A stretch of DNA of 64,000 nt from Collinsella aerofaciens (GTDB lineage: Bacteria > Actinomycetota > Coriobacteriia > Coriobacteriales > Coriobacteriaceae): NCBI RefSeq assembly GCF_015670745.1, contig NZ_JADPCH010000003.1:58598-122597 (forward strand), read 5' to 3'. The notes beneath the pieces were generated by a model. That model did no database searches. It was not told the origin of the DNA and worked only from the letters and a program-made list of their open reading frames with translations. This document shows, in pieces, positions 7,421-15,837 of this stretch. How positions within the stretch are numbered: the stretch's first letter is position 1; the number at the start of each line of letters is the position of its first letter. Both the position numbers and the translations under genes were made by a program.

Positions 7421-8671
7421 TTAGAGAGCGGGTGGGAGGGTCTCGAGGACGGCGCGGGCGGTGTTGGCGGCGCAGTCACGCGAGTCGATGATGCAGCCGG
7501 CCCAGGCGCAGTAGCGCGGCATGCGCTGCTCGGCGAGCTTGTCGATGCCATCGCGGGCGGTGATGGGGCGGCCCTTGTGGGCGAGTTCGTCGAGCTTGCG
7601 GTTGAGCATCACAATCTGGCTGTTCTGGTGCAGCAGCGGATAGTTCTCGTCACGCGTGACCACGCCGCCGCCGGTGGAGAGCACCAGGCCGCTGCGCTTG
7701 GAGATGTCGGACAGCGCCGCCGTCTCCTGCTCGCGGAAGGCCGCCTCGCCGCGCTCGACGATAAAGTCGGCACAGGGCATGCCGAGGCGTTCCTCGAGGG
7801 CGCGGTCCAGGTCGATGTGCTCGCGACCCGTGAGCAGGGCAATCTGCTCACCCACGCGGGTCTTGCCCGAGCCCGGCATGCCGATCAGCGCGATGTTCTG
7901 CTCGCGGCGTGACAAACGCTCCGCTACATCCAAGATGCGCTCGCGCGGGGTGACCTGGCCGGTATAGCGCTCGACGGCCTGTGCCGCTTGGGCCACGAGC
8001 ATTAGCAGGCCGCCGATGCAGGGGATGCCGCGGCGCTCGGCCTCGAGCATGAGTCCCGTGCGGGCGGGGTTGTAGACAATGTCGATAACGCCTTCGAGCG
8101 CATCGAGCCCTTCGAGCGTGCAAGGCGCGTCGGGGCAATGGGGGAACATGCCGGCGGGCGTGCAGTTGACGAGTAGGGCGGCGTCGAACTGCTGCGCGAT
8201 GTTGCCGTAGTTGACCTCGCTCGTGCGGCCCACGGGCACCACGGTGGCGCCAAGGTCGCCGAGCACCATGCTTGCCGTGGTGCCGGCACCACCGGTAGCG
8301 CCAAGCACGAGGACCTTCTTGCCGGTAACCTCAACCCCCAGCTCCTCGACCAGGCACTGAAAACCAAAGTAGTCGGTGTTGTCGCCGCGCAGGCGCCCGT
8401 CGGGCAGGCGCGTGATGGTGTTGACGTTGCCCATGCGCTCGGCGAGCGGGCTCAGCTCGTCCAGGTAGTTCATGACGGCGCGTTTGTAGGGGATGGTCAC
8501 GTTGGTGCCTTCCCACTCGTTGCCGGTCATAAAGGCCGCGAGGTCCTCGGGCTCGCGCTCAAATCGCACGTACTCGAGCCCAGCGAGCTCTTTGTAGATG
8601 GTCGGGGTGTAGCTGTGGCCCAGCACGCGGCCCAGTACGCCGTAGGGGCGGGTTGCGGCGGTATCGGTCAT
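7421..8671 (-). CDS. aroE/aroK: Shikimate dehydrogenase-shikimate kinase fusion
   Basis: One 416-residue polypeptide with two enzymes. Residues 1-250 are AroE: NVTIPYK with catalytic Lys63, GDNTD with Asp100, and the NADP-binding GATGGAG at 124-130. Residues 257-416 are shikimate kinase: Walker A GMPGSGKT at 264-271, the DLD motif at 287-289, and the substrate-binding STGGG at 332-336. It therefore carries out two successive steps, dehydroshikimate to shikimate to shikimate-3-phosphate. Its ATG directly abuts the pheA stop codon, indicating translational coupling. Both halves have intact catalytic motifs. The fusion is unusual compared with separate aroE and aroK genes in most bacteria. Confidence 0.95.
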   Translation of the reverse strand: MTDTAATRPYGVLGRVLGHSYTPTIYKELAGLEYVRFEREPEDLAAFMTGNEWEGTNVTIPYKRAVMNYLDELSPLAERMGNVNTITRLPDGRLRGDNTDYFGFQCLVEELGVEVTGKKVLVLGATGGAGTTASMVLGDLGATVVPVGRTSEVNYGNIAQQFDAALLVNCTPAGMFPHCPDAPCTLEGLDALEGVIDIVYNPARTGLMLEAERRGIPCIGGLLMLVAQAAQAVERYTGQVTPRERILDVAERLSRREQNIALIGMPGSGKTRVGEQIALLTGREHIDLDRALEERLGMPCADFIVERGEAAFREQETAALSDISKRSGLVLSTGGGVVTRDENYPLLHQNSQIVMLNRKLDELAHKGRPITARDGIDKLAEQRMPRYCAWAGCIIDSRDCAANTARAVLETLPPAL

Positions 8672-9817
8672 CTAGAGCACCTCCGTGTAGCTGCCAAAGT
8701 AGGTGAAGCTCTCACACACGTCGTCGATCGAATCGAGCAGGTCGTCGAGGGCCTTGCTGCCAAAGGGACAGTCCAGGTCAAAGTAGAACATAAACTCAAA
8801 GTCGCGACCGGGGATGGGGCGGCTCTCGAGCTTGATGAGGTTGATGTTGAGTGCGTAGAAGCGCTCGAGCACGCGATAGAGGGCGCCCGGCTCGTTGGCC
8901 GTGGTGATCATGAGCGAGGTACGGTTGGCACCGGGATAGACGCGTGGCTCGCGGCTGATGACGACAAAGCGCGTGTAGTTGTTGTCCGAGTCCTGGATGT
9001 TGGACTCCAGCACCTCCAGGCCATAGAGTGCCGCGCAGCTGCGCGATGCGATGGCGGCAACATCGGTGCGGTCGGAATTGGCGACCATCTCGGCCGACAT
9101 GGCGGTGTTGGGGTACTTGGTGGCGTGCAGGTCGTGGGACTCGATAAAGCCCGCACACTGGGCAATGGCTTGGCCGTGGCTGTAGACCTCGCGCACGTCG
9201 GCGAGCTTGGTGCCGGGCTTGACGAGCATGTTGTGGTCGATCTTGAGGCGAAGCGAGCGCACGATGTGGAAGTCGAACTGGGCGAGCAGGTCGTAGACGG
9301 CGTTGACCGAGCCGGCGGTGGAGTTCTCGATGGGCAGCACGCCAAACTCGCAGAAGCCGTCGCGCACAGCGCGCATAACGCCTTCGAAGGTCTCGAAAAA
9401 CGCGATGTCGGGCACGTCGAAGAGTTTGCACGCGGCGATCTGGCTATAGGCACCTTCCACGCCCTGGCAGGCGACGGTTGCCGTCTGAGGGAAGGGCGTG
9501 TCAAAGGCTGCAGCCGTGGCGTGGGCCTTTTGCGAGACGGTGATGCCCTTGAGCTCGTTGATGTAGCGCTGCTGCTCGGCCTTGCTCATGCTCATAAGGA
9601 GGCGGAACAGGGTGATGGTCTGCGCCTCGTAGCGCTCGGGCGCGCGGCTGGCGAGGTTGTTGAGTTTTGAGCGCTCGCGGGCGGGGTCAAAGACGGCCTT
9701 GCCCATCTCGATCTTGGATTTGGCGACTTCGGTGGCAATATCCATGCGCTCGACAAAGCTGTTGAGCAGCGTGGTGTCGATGCCATCGATGGCCTGGCGG
9801 ATGTCAGCAAGGTCCAT
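8672..9817 (-). CDS. pheA: Bifunctional chorismate mutase/prephenate dehydratase
   Basis: A 381-residue P-protein leading to phenylalanine. Residues 1-90 form an AroQ-type chorismate mutase (start MDLADIRQAID, then a helical region with PARERSKL). Residues about 110-290 form prephenate dehydratase, with GVEGAYSQIA, PIENSTAGSV and the catalytic region NYTRFVVI. The C-terminus is an ACT regulatory domain with GALYRVL and ESRPIPGRDFEF, the motifs that bind phenylalanine in feedback-inhibited enzymes. The start at 9817 has AAAGGGG upstream; an extended frame to 9961 runs through a palindromic repeat and is not supported. It lies between aroC and aroE/K on the minus strand. Confidence 0.96.
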   Translation of the reverse strand: MDLADIRQAIDGIDTTLLNSFVERMDIATEVAKSKIEMGKAVFDPARERSKLNNLASRAPERYEAQTITLFRLLMSMSKAEQQRYINELKGITVSQKAHATAAAFDTPFPQTATVACQGVEGAYSQIAACKLFDVPDIAFFETFEGVMRAVRDGFCEFGVLPIENSTAGSVNAVYDLLAQFDFHIVRSLRLKIDHNMLVKPGTKLADVREVYSHGQAIAQCAGFIESHDLHATKYPNTAMSAEMVANSDRTDVAAIASRSCAALYGLEVLESNIQDSDNNYTRFVVISREPRVYPGANRTSLMITTANEPGALYRVLERFYALNINLIKLESRPIPGRDFEFMFYFDLDCPFGSKALDDLLDSIDDVCESFTYFGSYTEVL

Positions 9818-9845
9818 AGGGACCCCTTTCGTGAATGGTTGCCTG

Positions 9846-9972
9846 GGGTAGTTAATTTGGGACGGGGCTTTTTTAGCTACCCTTTGACTGTCGACGAATC
9901 GATGGGTGCCAGGGCAAATATTAACTGGCATATGGGGGTAGCTAAAATAGCCCCGTCCCAAATTAACTACCC
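9846..9972. repeat. Long palindromic repeat, copy A (REP/MITE-like)
   Basis: Two 37-base arms (9846-9882 and 9936-9972) are reverse complements with one mismatch, separated by 53 bases that contain a smaller TGCCAG/CTGGCA hairpin. The arm core, GGGACGGGGC followed by a T-run and TTAGCTACCC, recurs at 43582-43690 and, decayed, at 35563-35594. It sits between aroC and pheA inside the aromatic operon and would form a large RNA hairpin if transcribed. Confidence 0.9.
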
Positions 9973-9986
9973 TTGGGGTGGGTGGA

Positions 9987-11084
9987 CTAAAGCTGTCCGG
10001 CGTCCTCTAGGAGGGCGTCCCAAATCGCGAGGGCAGCTGCTGCTTCGGCTACGGGGACGGCTCGGGTGACGATACAGGGATCGTGACGGCCGTGGACCGA
10101 GAGCCCGGCATTTTCCATGGCGTCCATGTCCACGGTCTGCTGCTCGCGGCCAATGGAGGGCGTCGGCTTTACGGCCATACGCCACATGACGGGCGCGCCG
10201 GTCGAAATACCGCCCAGGATGCCGCCGGCGTTGTTGGATTCGACCTCGATCTTTCCGGTCTCGGCGTCGATGCGATACGGATCGTTGTTCTCGCTGCCGC
10301 GCATGGCGGCCACGGCAAAACCCATGCCAAACTCCACGCCCTTTACGGCGGGAATGCCAAACGCGATTTGCGCGATGCGGTTCTCGATACCGTCGAACAT
10401 GGGGTCGCCGATGCCCGCGGGAAGCCCGTAAATGCCGCACTCCACGATGCCGCCGATGCTGTCGAGTTCGTCGCGCGCGGCTAGGATCTCCTCGCGCATG
10501 CGGCCGGCTGCGGCGGCGTCAATGCACGGCAGATCGTTCGTAAGGATCGCCTTGCGGTCGGCCTCGCGATAGACCATATCGTCCATCGGCAGGTCGGAGA
10601 TGCCGCCGATCTGCGCGACGTGCGCCATGACCTGAATGCCGCGGGCCTCGAGTGCCTGCAGCGCAATGCCGCCGGCGATGCACAGGGGTGCCGTTAGGCG
10701 GCCGGAGAAATGCCCGCCACCAGCGACATCGTGCATGTTGTGATACTTCACACGCGCCGGGTAATCGGCATGTCCCGGACGGGGCTTGCGGCGCAGCTCG
10801 GAGTAATCCTTGGAGCGCGTGTTGGTGTTCTCGATAATCGCGGCAATGGGCGCGCCGGTGGTATGTCCATCGACAACACCGGCGATGATGTGGGCGGCGT
10901 CGGCCTCGCGGCGTTTGGTCGCGGTCTCGTCGCGGCCGGGGGCGCGACGGTCGAGGAAGGCCTGCAGCTTCTCCTGGTCCACAGCGATGCCCGCCGGGAT
11001 GCCATCGAGCGAGCAGCCGATAGCGGGGGAGTGCGATTGGCCGAAGATGCTTAAGTGCAATACGTTGCCAAAGGTCGAGGACAT
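9987..11084 (-). CDS. aroC: Chorismate synthase
   Basis: A 365-residue FMN-dependent lyase converting EPSP to chorismate. It starts MSSTFGNVLHLSIFGQSHS and shows GCSLDGIPAG, the arginine-rich RRAPGRDETATKRREAD segment and RPGHADYPARVKYHN, followed by the AGGGHFSGRLTAPLC block, all characteristic. Length is normal. It begins one base after the aroA stop, so the two are almost certainly cotranslated. A large palindromic repeat lies 14 bases beyond its stop and separates it from pheA; this could reduce expression of the downstream genes. Confidence 0.97.
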   Translation of the reverse strand: MSSTFGNVLHLSIFGQSHSPAIGCSLDGIPAGIAVDQEKLQAFLDRRAPGRDETATKRREADAAHIIAGVVDGHTTGAPIAAIIENTNTRSKDYSELRRKPRPGHADYPARVKYHNMHDVAGGGHFSGRLTAPLCIAGGIALQALEARGIQVMAHVAQIGGISDLPMDDMVYREADRKAILTNDLPCIDAAAAGRMREEILAARDELDSIGGIVECGIYGLPAGIGDPMFDGIENRIAQIAFGIPAVKGVEFGMGFAVAAMRGSENNDPYRIDAETGKIEVESNNAGGILGGISTGAPVMWRMAVKPTPSIGREQQTVDMDAMENAGLSVHGRHDPCIVTRAVPVAEAAAALAIWDALLEDAGQL

Positions 11085-11085
11085 G

Positions 11086-12405
11086 CTATTCCTCCTCGAG
11101 TGTGACCTTGCCGCCCAACAGGCGGTAGTGGTCGAAGAAATCGGGATAGGACTTGTTGACGGCCTCGGCGCCGTGGATCACGACCTCGCCGGTGGCACGG
11201 CTCGCAGCGATGGCGGCCATCATGGCGATGCGGTGGTCGTTGTGCGAATCGACCTCGCCGCCGGTGAAGGCATCGACACCCTTGATGATGAGGTCGTCAC
11301 CGGCGATGCGCACCTGTGCGCCCAGCGCGGTGAGCTCGCGGGTGGTGGTGACCAGACGGTCAGATTCCTTGATGCGCAGGCGCGCACAGTCACGGATGAA
11401 CGTGCGGCCCTGAGCCAGCGAGGCCACGGCCGAGATAACGGGTACCAGGTCGGGAATGTCGTGGGCGCTCATCTCAAAGCCGGCGAGCTTGTCGGACTGC
11501 ACGGTGGCGGCGTTGGTGGAGCGCACGATGCGGGCGCCAAAGCGCGAAAGCGCGGCAAGCACGTTGCGGTCGCCCTGCGCGGAGCTCAGCGACACGCCCT
11601 CCACGGTGATGGGGTCGGTGCCGATGGCGCCAGCGCACAACCAAAAGGCGGCGTTGGACCAGTCGCCCTCGACGGCCACGCTGCCGGGCGTGCGGTACGA
11701 GCCACTGCTCACGCGGAAGTTCGTGACCTCGGGCTGACCGTCCTTGGCGGGAATGCGCTCGACGTTGACCTCAACGCCAAAGGCCTTCATGGCCTGGATC
11801 GATAGGTTGATGTAGGGGCGGCTCTCAATGAGGCCGGTCACCTGCACACATGAGGGCTGGGCGAGCAACGGGGCCGCCAGCAGCAGGCCCGAGATATACT
11901 GCGAGCTCACGTTGCCCGGCAGCACAAAGGTGCCCGGGCGCATGCGGCCGCTTGTCTTGAGCGGAAAACCGCCCAGACCCTGCAGGTCGCAGCCGGCGGC
12001 GATGATCTCGTCCGAGAGCGGGGACAGCGGGCGGGCGCCCAAGCGTCCCTGACCCACAAAAGTTGCTTCTGCGCCCAGCGCGCAGGCGACGGGCAACATA
12101 AAGCGGAGCGTGGAGCCGCTTTCGCCGCAGTCAAGCGTTCCGCCGGCAAGTGCCTTGAGCAGGCCAAACTCAATGCTCTTCATAGTGGGGTGGACCTGGA
12201 AGCCGTCCTCGACGGTCTCGATGCGAGCACCCAGGGCCGTAAGGCAGCGCACCGTGGCCTCGATGTCGGCGCAGGTGGTGTTGCAGGTGACGCGCGTCTC
12301 GCCGTTGGCAAGCGCAGCGCAGATGATGAGGCGATGCGCCATCGACTTGGACGCGATCGCGGGAACGGTGCCCTTGAGCGGGGAGGGGGTGATGCGGGCT
12401 AGCAT
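11086..12405 (-). CDS. aroA: 3-phosphoshikimate 1-carboxyvinyltransferase (EPSP synthase)
   Basis: A 439-residue enzyme joining shikimate-3-phosphate and phosphoenolpyruvate. It has the SKSMAHR motif near residue 19, CGESGSTLRFMLP as the PEP-binding segment (the form seen in many Gram-positive enzymes) and the DHRIAMM motif near the C-terminus. Its start overlaps the aroB stop by seven bases, a sign of translational coupling. Two-fold inverse-barrel organisation is implied by family membership. No truncation or unusual residue was noticed. Confidence 0.96.
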   Translation of the reverse strand: MLARITPSPLKGTVPAIASKSMAHRLIICAALANGETRVTCNTTCADIEATVRCLTALGARIETVEDGFQVHPTMKSIEFGLLKALAGGTLDCGESGSTLRFMLPVACALGAEATFVGQGRLGARPLSPLSDEIIAAGCDLQGLGGFPLKTSGRMRPGTFVLPGNVSSQYISGLLLAAPLLAQPSCVQVTGLIESRPYINLSIQAMKAFGVEVNVERIPAKDGQPEVTNFRVSSGSYRTPGSVAVEGDWSNAAFWLCAGAIGTDPITVEGVSLSSAQGDRNVLAALSRFGARIVRSTNAATVQSDKLAGFEMSAHDIPDLVPVISAVASLAQGRTFIRDCARLRIKESDRLVTTTRELTALGAQVRIAGDDLIIKGVDAFTGGEVDSHNDHRIAMMAAIAASRATGEVVIHGAEAVNKSYPDFFDHYRLLGGKVTLEEE

Positions 12406-13505
12406 GCGGATGCGTCTCCCTTCTGGCCGAGGCCCTCGGCAATGAGTTCGTGGAAAGTGGAAAGCGGCGTGCGGTCGATGCAGCAGCGGCCAATGCCGTG
12501 CGGAATCACCAGGTCGATGGTGTCGCCCGCGCGCTTCTTGTCGTGGAGCGCCTCGGCAAAGACGGCATCGGCATCTAGGTCGCAGCGGGTCTTGAGGCCA
12601 TGGCGGGCGCAGAGCTCCTCAATACGACCGGGCAGTGCAGCATCGCAAACGCCGTGCAGGGCCGCGGCGCGCGTGATAATGCCCATGCCGATCGACACGC
12701 AGTTGCCGTGTCCGAGCTCAAAGTGCTCGCAAGCCTCGACGGCGTGTCCGGCGCTGTGTCCAAAGTTGAGGAGCTTGCGCTGGTTGGTTTCGCGCTCGTC
12801 GGCGACGACCACGGCGCGCTTGATGTCGATATTGCGGGCGATGATGAGTGCTACGCGGGCCACATCGCGGTTGAGCAGCTCCAGCGTGAGCGGGGTCTTC
12901 TCCAGCTCGGCGAAAAGCTCCGGGTCGGCGATCACGGCGTGCTTGACGACCTCGCCGCAGCCGTCGGCGAACTGCTCGGGCGTGAGGGTGGCCAGGCACC
13001 CCACGTCGGCGATAACCACGCTCGGCTGCCAAAAGGCGCCGGCCAAGTTCTTGCCGGCAGCCAGGTCGATGGCGGTCTTGCCGCCCACCGACGAATCCAC
13101 CATGGCGAGCAGGCTCGTCGGGATCTGCACAAACTTGCAGCCGCGCATGTAGGTCGCGGCCACAAAGCCCGCCACATCGCCCACGACGCCGCCCCCGAGT
13201 GCCACGATCACGTCGGAGCGCGAAAGCTCGTGCTCGGCCACAAACTCCAAAATGGCAACATAGGTTTCGGCGCGCTTATGGGCCTCGCCGGCCTCGAAGG
13301 TGCAGATGCTCACCTCGTAGCCTGATGCCTCCAGGCTCTGCTTAACGGGCATCTGGTAGAGCGGGCCTACGTTGGTGTCCGTCACGATGACGGCCTTGGT
13401 GCCGCCGGCAGTGGCGCGCACGAGCGGTCCCGCCTGCTCCAGCAAAAACGTGCCAACATGCACCTGGTAGGGGCGTGCGGTGTCGATATCGATGGTAATC
13501 GCCAT
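12399..13505 (-). CDS. aroB: 3-dehydroquinate synthase
   Basis: A 368-residue NAD- and metal-dependent enzyme that cyclises DAHP to 3-dehydroquinate. It shows the NAD-binding glycine block ALGGGVVGDVAGF, the PTSLLAMVDSSVGGKT substrate segment, the KNLAGAFWQP block and the metal-ligand region GCGEVVKHA, with a later histidine in NFGHSAGHA. Length is normal. It lies 36 bases downstream of tyrA and overlaps aroA, so it belongs to the same transcript. Confidence 0.97.
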   Translation of the reverse strand: MAITIDIDTARPYQVHVGTFLLEQAGPLVRATAGGTKAVIVTDTNVGPLYQMPVKQSLEASGYEVSICTFEAGEAHKRAETYVAILEFVAEHELSRSDVIVALGGGVVGDVAGFVAATYMRGCKFVQIPTSLLAMVDSSVGGKTAIDLAAGKNLAGAFWQPSVVIADVGCLATLTPEQFADGCGEVVKHAVIADPELFAELEKTPLTLELLNRDVARVALIIARNIDIKRAVVVADERETNQRKLLNFGHSAGHAVEACEHFELGHGNCVSIGMGIITRAAALHGVCDAALPGRIEELCARHGLKTRCDLDADAVFAEALHDKKRAGDTIDLVIPHGIGRCCIDRTPLSTFHELIAEGLGQKGDASAC

Positions 13506-13541
13506 AAGCTTCGGTCCTTTCGACCTGGCGTGATAGGTGGT

Positions 13542-14456
13542 CTAGTGGGAGGCCTCGTCGTCGAGTGCGCGCTTAATGCGGTCGCCCTCGGCAAGGAGAT
13601 TCTCCAGATAGCGCTGGTCGCGGTTCTTGAGCGCACGGCTGTAGGCGCCAAGCGACTCGATCAGATGGTCGATCTCGAAGGCGAGCGCGTCGGCGTCGTC
13701 GATCATGAGCTCGGACCACATTTGCGGGTTGAGGTGCGCCACGCGGGTGAGATCGCGGTAGCTACCGGCCGAAAAGCCGTGGTGGACCTGGGCGGTGGGG
13801 CTTTTGACGTAGGCGTTGGATACCACGTGCGCAAGCTGGCTCGTGAAGGCGATGACGCGGTCGTGCTCGGCGGCGCTGGTCACGCTGAACTTGCCAAACC
13901 CTAAGGGACGCACCATCTCGCGCACCTGGCCCAAGAGCTCCAGCTTAAGGGCATCGTCTACCGCGGGCGGAACGAGCACGAGCGGTGCGTCCTGGAACAG
14001 GTCGGCGCGGGAGTGCGCATAGCCCGAGTACTGCATGCCCGCCATGGGGTGCGCGCCCACAAAGTAAAAGCCGTGCTCGCGGGCAAGCTCAAAGGCGCGC
14101 TCGCACACGATGCCCTTGACGCCCACCGTGTCGATCACCACGGGGCCCATGATGGCCTCGGTGTCGGTGGCGTCGGCGAGCGCCTGGGCGTGCGCCTCGA
14201 GCCACTCGATGCATGCCTCGGGATAGCAGGCAAGGACGATGATGTCGCATTCGCCGAGTGTCTTGTCGTTGAGCTCTCCGGCGACAGTGCCCATGCTGGC
14301 AGCCGTCATGACATCGTCATCGGGGTCCCAGGCCAGCACTCGGACGCCCGCCTGCGCATAGCCGCGGGCAAAACTGCCGCCGATGAGGCCAAGGCCGACG
14401 ATGCCGGCACACTTGGGGCCGCCCTGGTTAACGCGCGCGTTTCTCGCCGTACCCAT
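13542..14456 (-). CDS. tyrA: Prephenate dehydrogenase
   Basis: A 304-residue TyrA-type dehydrogenase of the tyrosine branch. The N-terminal Rossmann fold has VGLGLIGGSFARGY; the middle has the conserved GAHPMAG, and the C-terminal helical dimerisation part has SQLAHVVSNAY and the GSYRDLTR segment. There is no C-terminal ACT domain, so feedback control by tyrosine is not evident here. It starts three bases after the aroF stop on the same strand. NAD versus NADP preference cannot be fixed by inspection. Confidence 0.94.
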   Translation of the reverse strand: MGTARNARVNQGGPKCAGIVGLGLIGGSFARGYAQAGVRVLAWDPDDDVMTAASMGTVAGELNDKTLGECDIIVLACYPEACIEWLEAHAQALADATDTEAIMGPVVIDTVGVKGIVCERAFELAREHGFYFVGAHPMAGMQYSGYAHSRADLFQDAPLVLVPPAVDDALKLELLGQVREMVRPLGFGKFSVTSAAEHDRVIAFTSQLAHVVSNAYVKSPTAQVHHGFSAGSYRDLTRVAHLNPQMWSELMIDDADALAFEIDHLIESLGAYSRALKNRDQRYLENLLAEGDRIKRALDDEASH

Positions 14457-14459
14457 GGG

Positions 14460-15482
14460 CTACTCCATGGTCTCTTGGCAGACAACCTCGCGGATGGCTC
14501 GGATGCGGCGCATGGTGTCGTCGAACTGATCGGGGGTGAGGGCCTGGGCGCCGTCGGACCAGGCGCGGCTCGGCTCGTCGTGGACCTCGATCTCCAGGCC
14601 GTTGGCACCACAGGCGGTCGCGGCGAGCGCCATGGGCTCAACGTAGCGGGTGTAGCCGGTGGCGTGGCTGGGGTCGGCGACGACGGGCAGGTGCGACAGG
14701 TGGTGCAGCACCGGCACGGCGTTGAGGTCGAAGGTATTGCGGGTGCGGGTCTCGAAGGTGCGGATGCCGCGCTCGCACAGGATGACGTTGTCGTTGCCCT
14801 CGCTCATGATGTACTCGGCGGCCATGAGCAGCTCATCGATCGTGCCGGACATGCCGCGCTTAAGCAAGACCGGAGTCTTGGTCTTGCCGACCTCTTTGAG
14901 CAGAGGGAAGTTCTGGGCGTTGCGGGCGCCGATCTGCATGACGTCGATCTTCTTGTCCAGGAAGACCTGCACGTCGCGTGGGTCCATGATCTCGGTGACG
15001 ATCGGCATGTCGAGCTCGGCAGACGCCTCGCACAGCAGGTCGAGGCCGGCAGGGCCCATGCCCTGGTAGGCGTAGGGGGAGGTGCGGGGCTTGTAGGCAC
15101 CGCCGCGCAGCATCGTGGCGCCGGCGGCCTTTACGCGACGTGCGATGCGGATGAGGTTCTCGCCCTCGACGGAGCAGGGACCGGCGATGACCTGGAACTG
15201 GTCGCCGCCGATCTTGACGCCGTGGCCGCAGTCGATGACGGAGTCCTCGGGGTGGAACTTGCGGTTGGCGCGCTTGAACGGCTCGGAGACGCGCTGCACA
15301 CGCTCGACGACATCCATGGACTCGAGCAGGAACGGGTCGATCTTGGTCGTATCGCCCACCAGGCCGATGATCGTCTCGTTCTCGCCGCGCGAGACATCGG
15401 TCTTCAGGCCCTTTTTCTCAATCCAGCTGACGATATGGCCGACGGCCTCGTCGCTGGCGCTCTGCTTTAAAATTGCAATCAT
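14460..15482 (-). CDS. aroF: 3-deoxy-7-phosphoheptulonate (DAHP) synthase, type I-beta
   Basis: A 340-residue first enzyme of the shikimate pathway, condensing PEP and erythrose-4-phosphate. Residues 1-70 form the small ferredoxin-like regulatory domain seen in Thermotoga-type enzymes, starting MIAILKQSAS. The barrel follows with AGPCSVEGE (metal-binding Cys), the RGGAYKPRTSPYAYQG loop, LLKRGMSGTIDE and VVADPSHATG. I chose the ATG at 15482 (GAGAGG upstream). The frame extends to 15530, but that start lies inside a terminator-like hairpin. It is the promoter-proximal gene of the aromatic operon and has a leader with possible attenuation. Confidence 0.94.
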   Translation of the reverse strand: MIAILKQSASDEAVGHIVSWIEKKGLKTDVSRGENETIIGLVGDTTKIDPFLLESMDVVERVQRVSEPFKRANRKFHPEDSVIDCGHGVKIGGDQFQVIAGPCSVEGENLIRIARRVKAAGATMLRGGAYKPRTSPYAYQGMGPAGLDLLCEASAELDMPIVTEIMDPRDVQVFLDKKIDVMQIGARNAQNFPLLKEVGKTKTPVLLKRGMSGTIDELLMAAEYIMSEGNDNVILCERGIRTFETRTRNTFDLNAVPVLHHLSHLPVVADPSHATGYTRYVEPMALAATACGANGLEIEVHDEPSRAWSDGAQALTPDQFDDTMRRIRAIREVVCQETME

Positions 15483-15492
15483 GGTGTGCCTC

Positions 15493-15604
15493 TCACCTCG
15501 ATGGATAATCCTTGCAAAAACGGCCCGCATCGCGAGCCGTGTATATATGGTGCATGAGAGTTTATACTATCTGACTCGCTTTTGCCTTCTAAAGCGGGCC
15601 GTTG
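15493..15604 (-). promoter_or_regulatory. Candidate attenuator leader of the aro operon
   Basis: On the minus strand, a GC-rich hairpin ACGGCTCG/CGGGCCGT (15540-15533 with 15527-15520) is followed by TTTT and lies about 35 bases before the aroF ATG, like an intrinsic terminator. An upstream segment AACGGCCCGC (15603-15594) is perfectly complementary over ten bases to the 3' arm and could form a competing antiterminator. A 20-codon open frame from ATG at 15555 to TGA at 15493 spans the hairpin and codes for one Phe and two Tyr. A TAGTAT -10-like box lies at 15569-15564; if that is the promoter, the upstream antiterminator segment would not be transcribed. Confidence 0.4.
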
Positions 15605-15645
15605 CGCCGCGTCTCCCACGTAATTGCAAAGCTTTTTCTTTTATT

Positions 15646-15675
15646 TTGATAGCCCGTGGTGCACTTGGGTATAAT
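15646..15675 (+). promoter_or_regulatory. Sigma-70-type promoter of tRNA-Arg(CCG)
   Basis: TTGATA (15646-15651), an 18-base spacer and a perfect TATAAT (15670-15675), ending ten bases before the tRNA. The match and position make this a strong promoter call. Confidence 0.75.
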
Positions 15676-15685
15676 GCCAAACGTT

Positions 15686-15762
15686 GCCCTATTAGCTCAG
15701 GGGATTAGAGCGTCTGCCTCCGGAGCAGAAGGCCGTTGGTTCGAATCCAACATGGGGCACCA
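15686..15762 (+). tRNA. tRNA-Arg (anticodon CCG)
   Basis: A 77-base cloverleaf with encoded CCA. The acceptor stem GCCCTAT/ATGGGGC has one wobble pair. The D-stem is GCTC/GAGC, the anticodon stem TCTGC/GCAGA encloses the loop CTCCGGA (CCG, reading CGG), and the T-stem GTTGG/CCAAC is perfect. Confidence 0.96.
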
Positions 15763-15773
15763 TCGAACGTAAG

Positions 15774-15810
15774 ACCGTCCGAACCTCGCATGGTCCGGGC
15801 GGTTTTCTTA
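15774..15810 (+). terminator. Terminator after tRNA-Arg(CCG)
   Basis: Stem ACCGTCCG/CGGGCGGT (15774-15781, 15796-15803) with one wobble pair, followed by a short T-run. It lies between the tRNA and the P-type ATPase start, so the ATPase transcript may begin downstream or arise by read-through. Confidence 0.65.
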
Positions 15811-15837
15811 TACCGACGCGACGTGATGGGACGTGGT

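Noticed and set aside
9817..9961. N-terminal extension of PheA through the palindromic repeat
   Set aside because: The extension is encoded by repeat sequence; MDLADIRQ at 9817 is the normal beginning of the chorismate mutase domain and has a ribosome site.
15736..15837. N-terminal extension of the P-type ATPase into the tRNA-Arg gene
   Set aside because: The added residues come from tRNA and terminator sequence; starts at 15826 or 15838 are more sensible.
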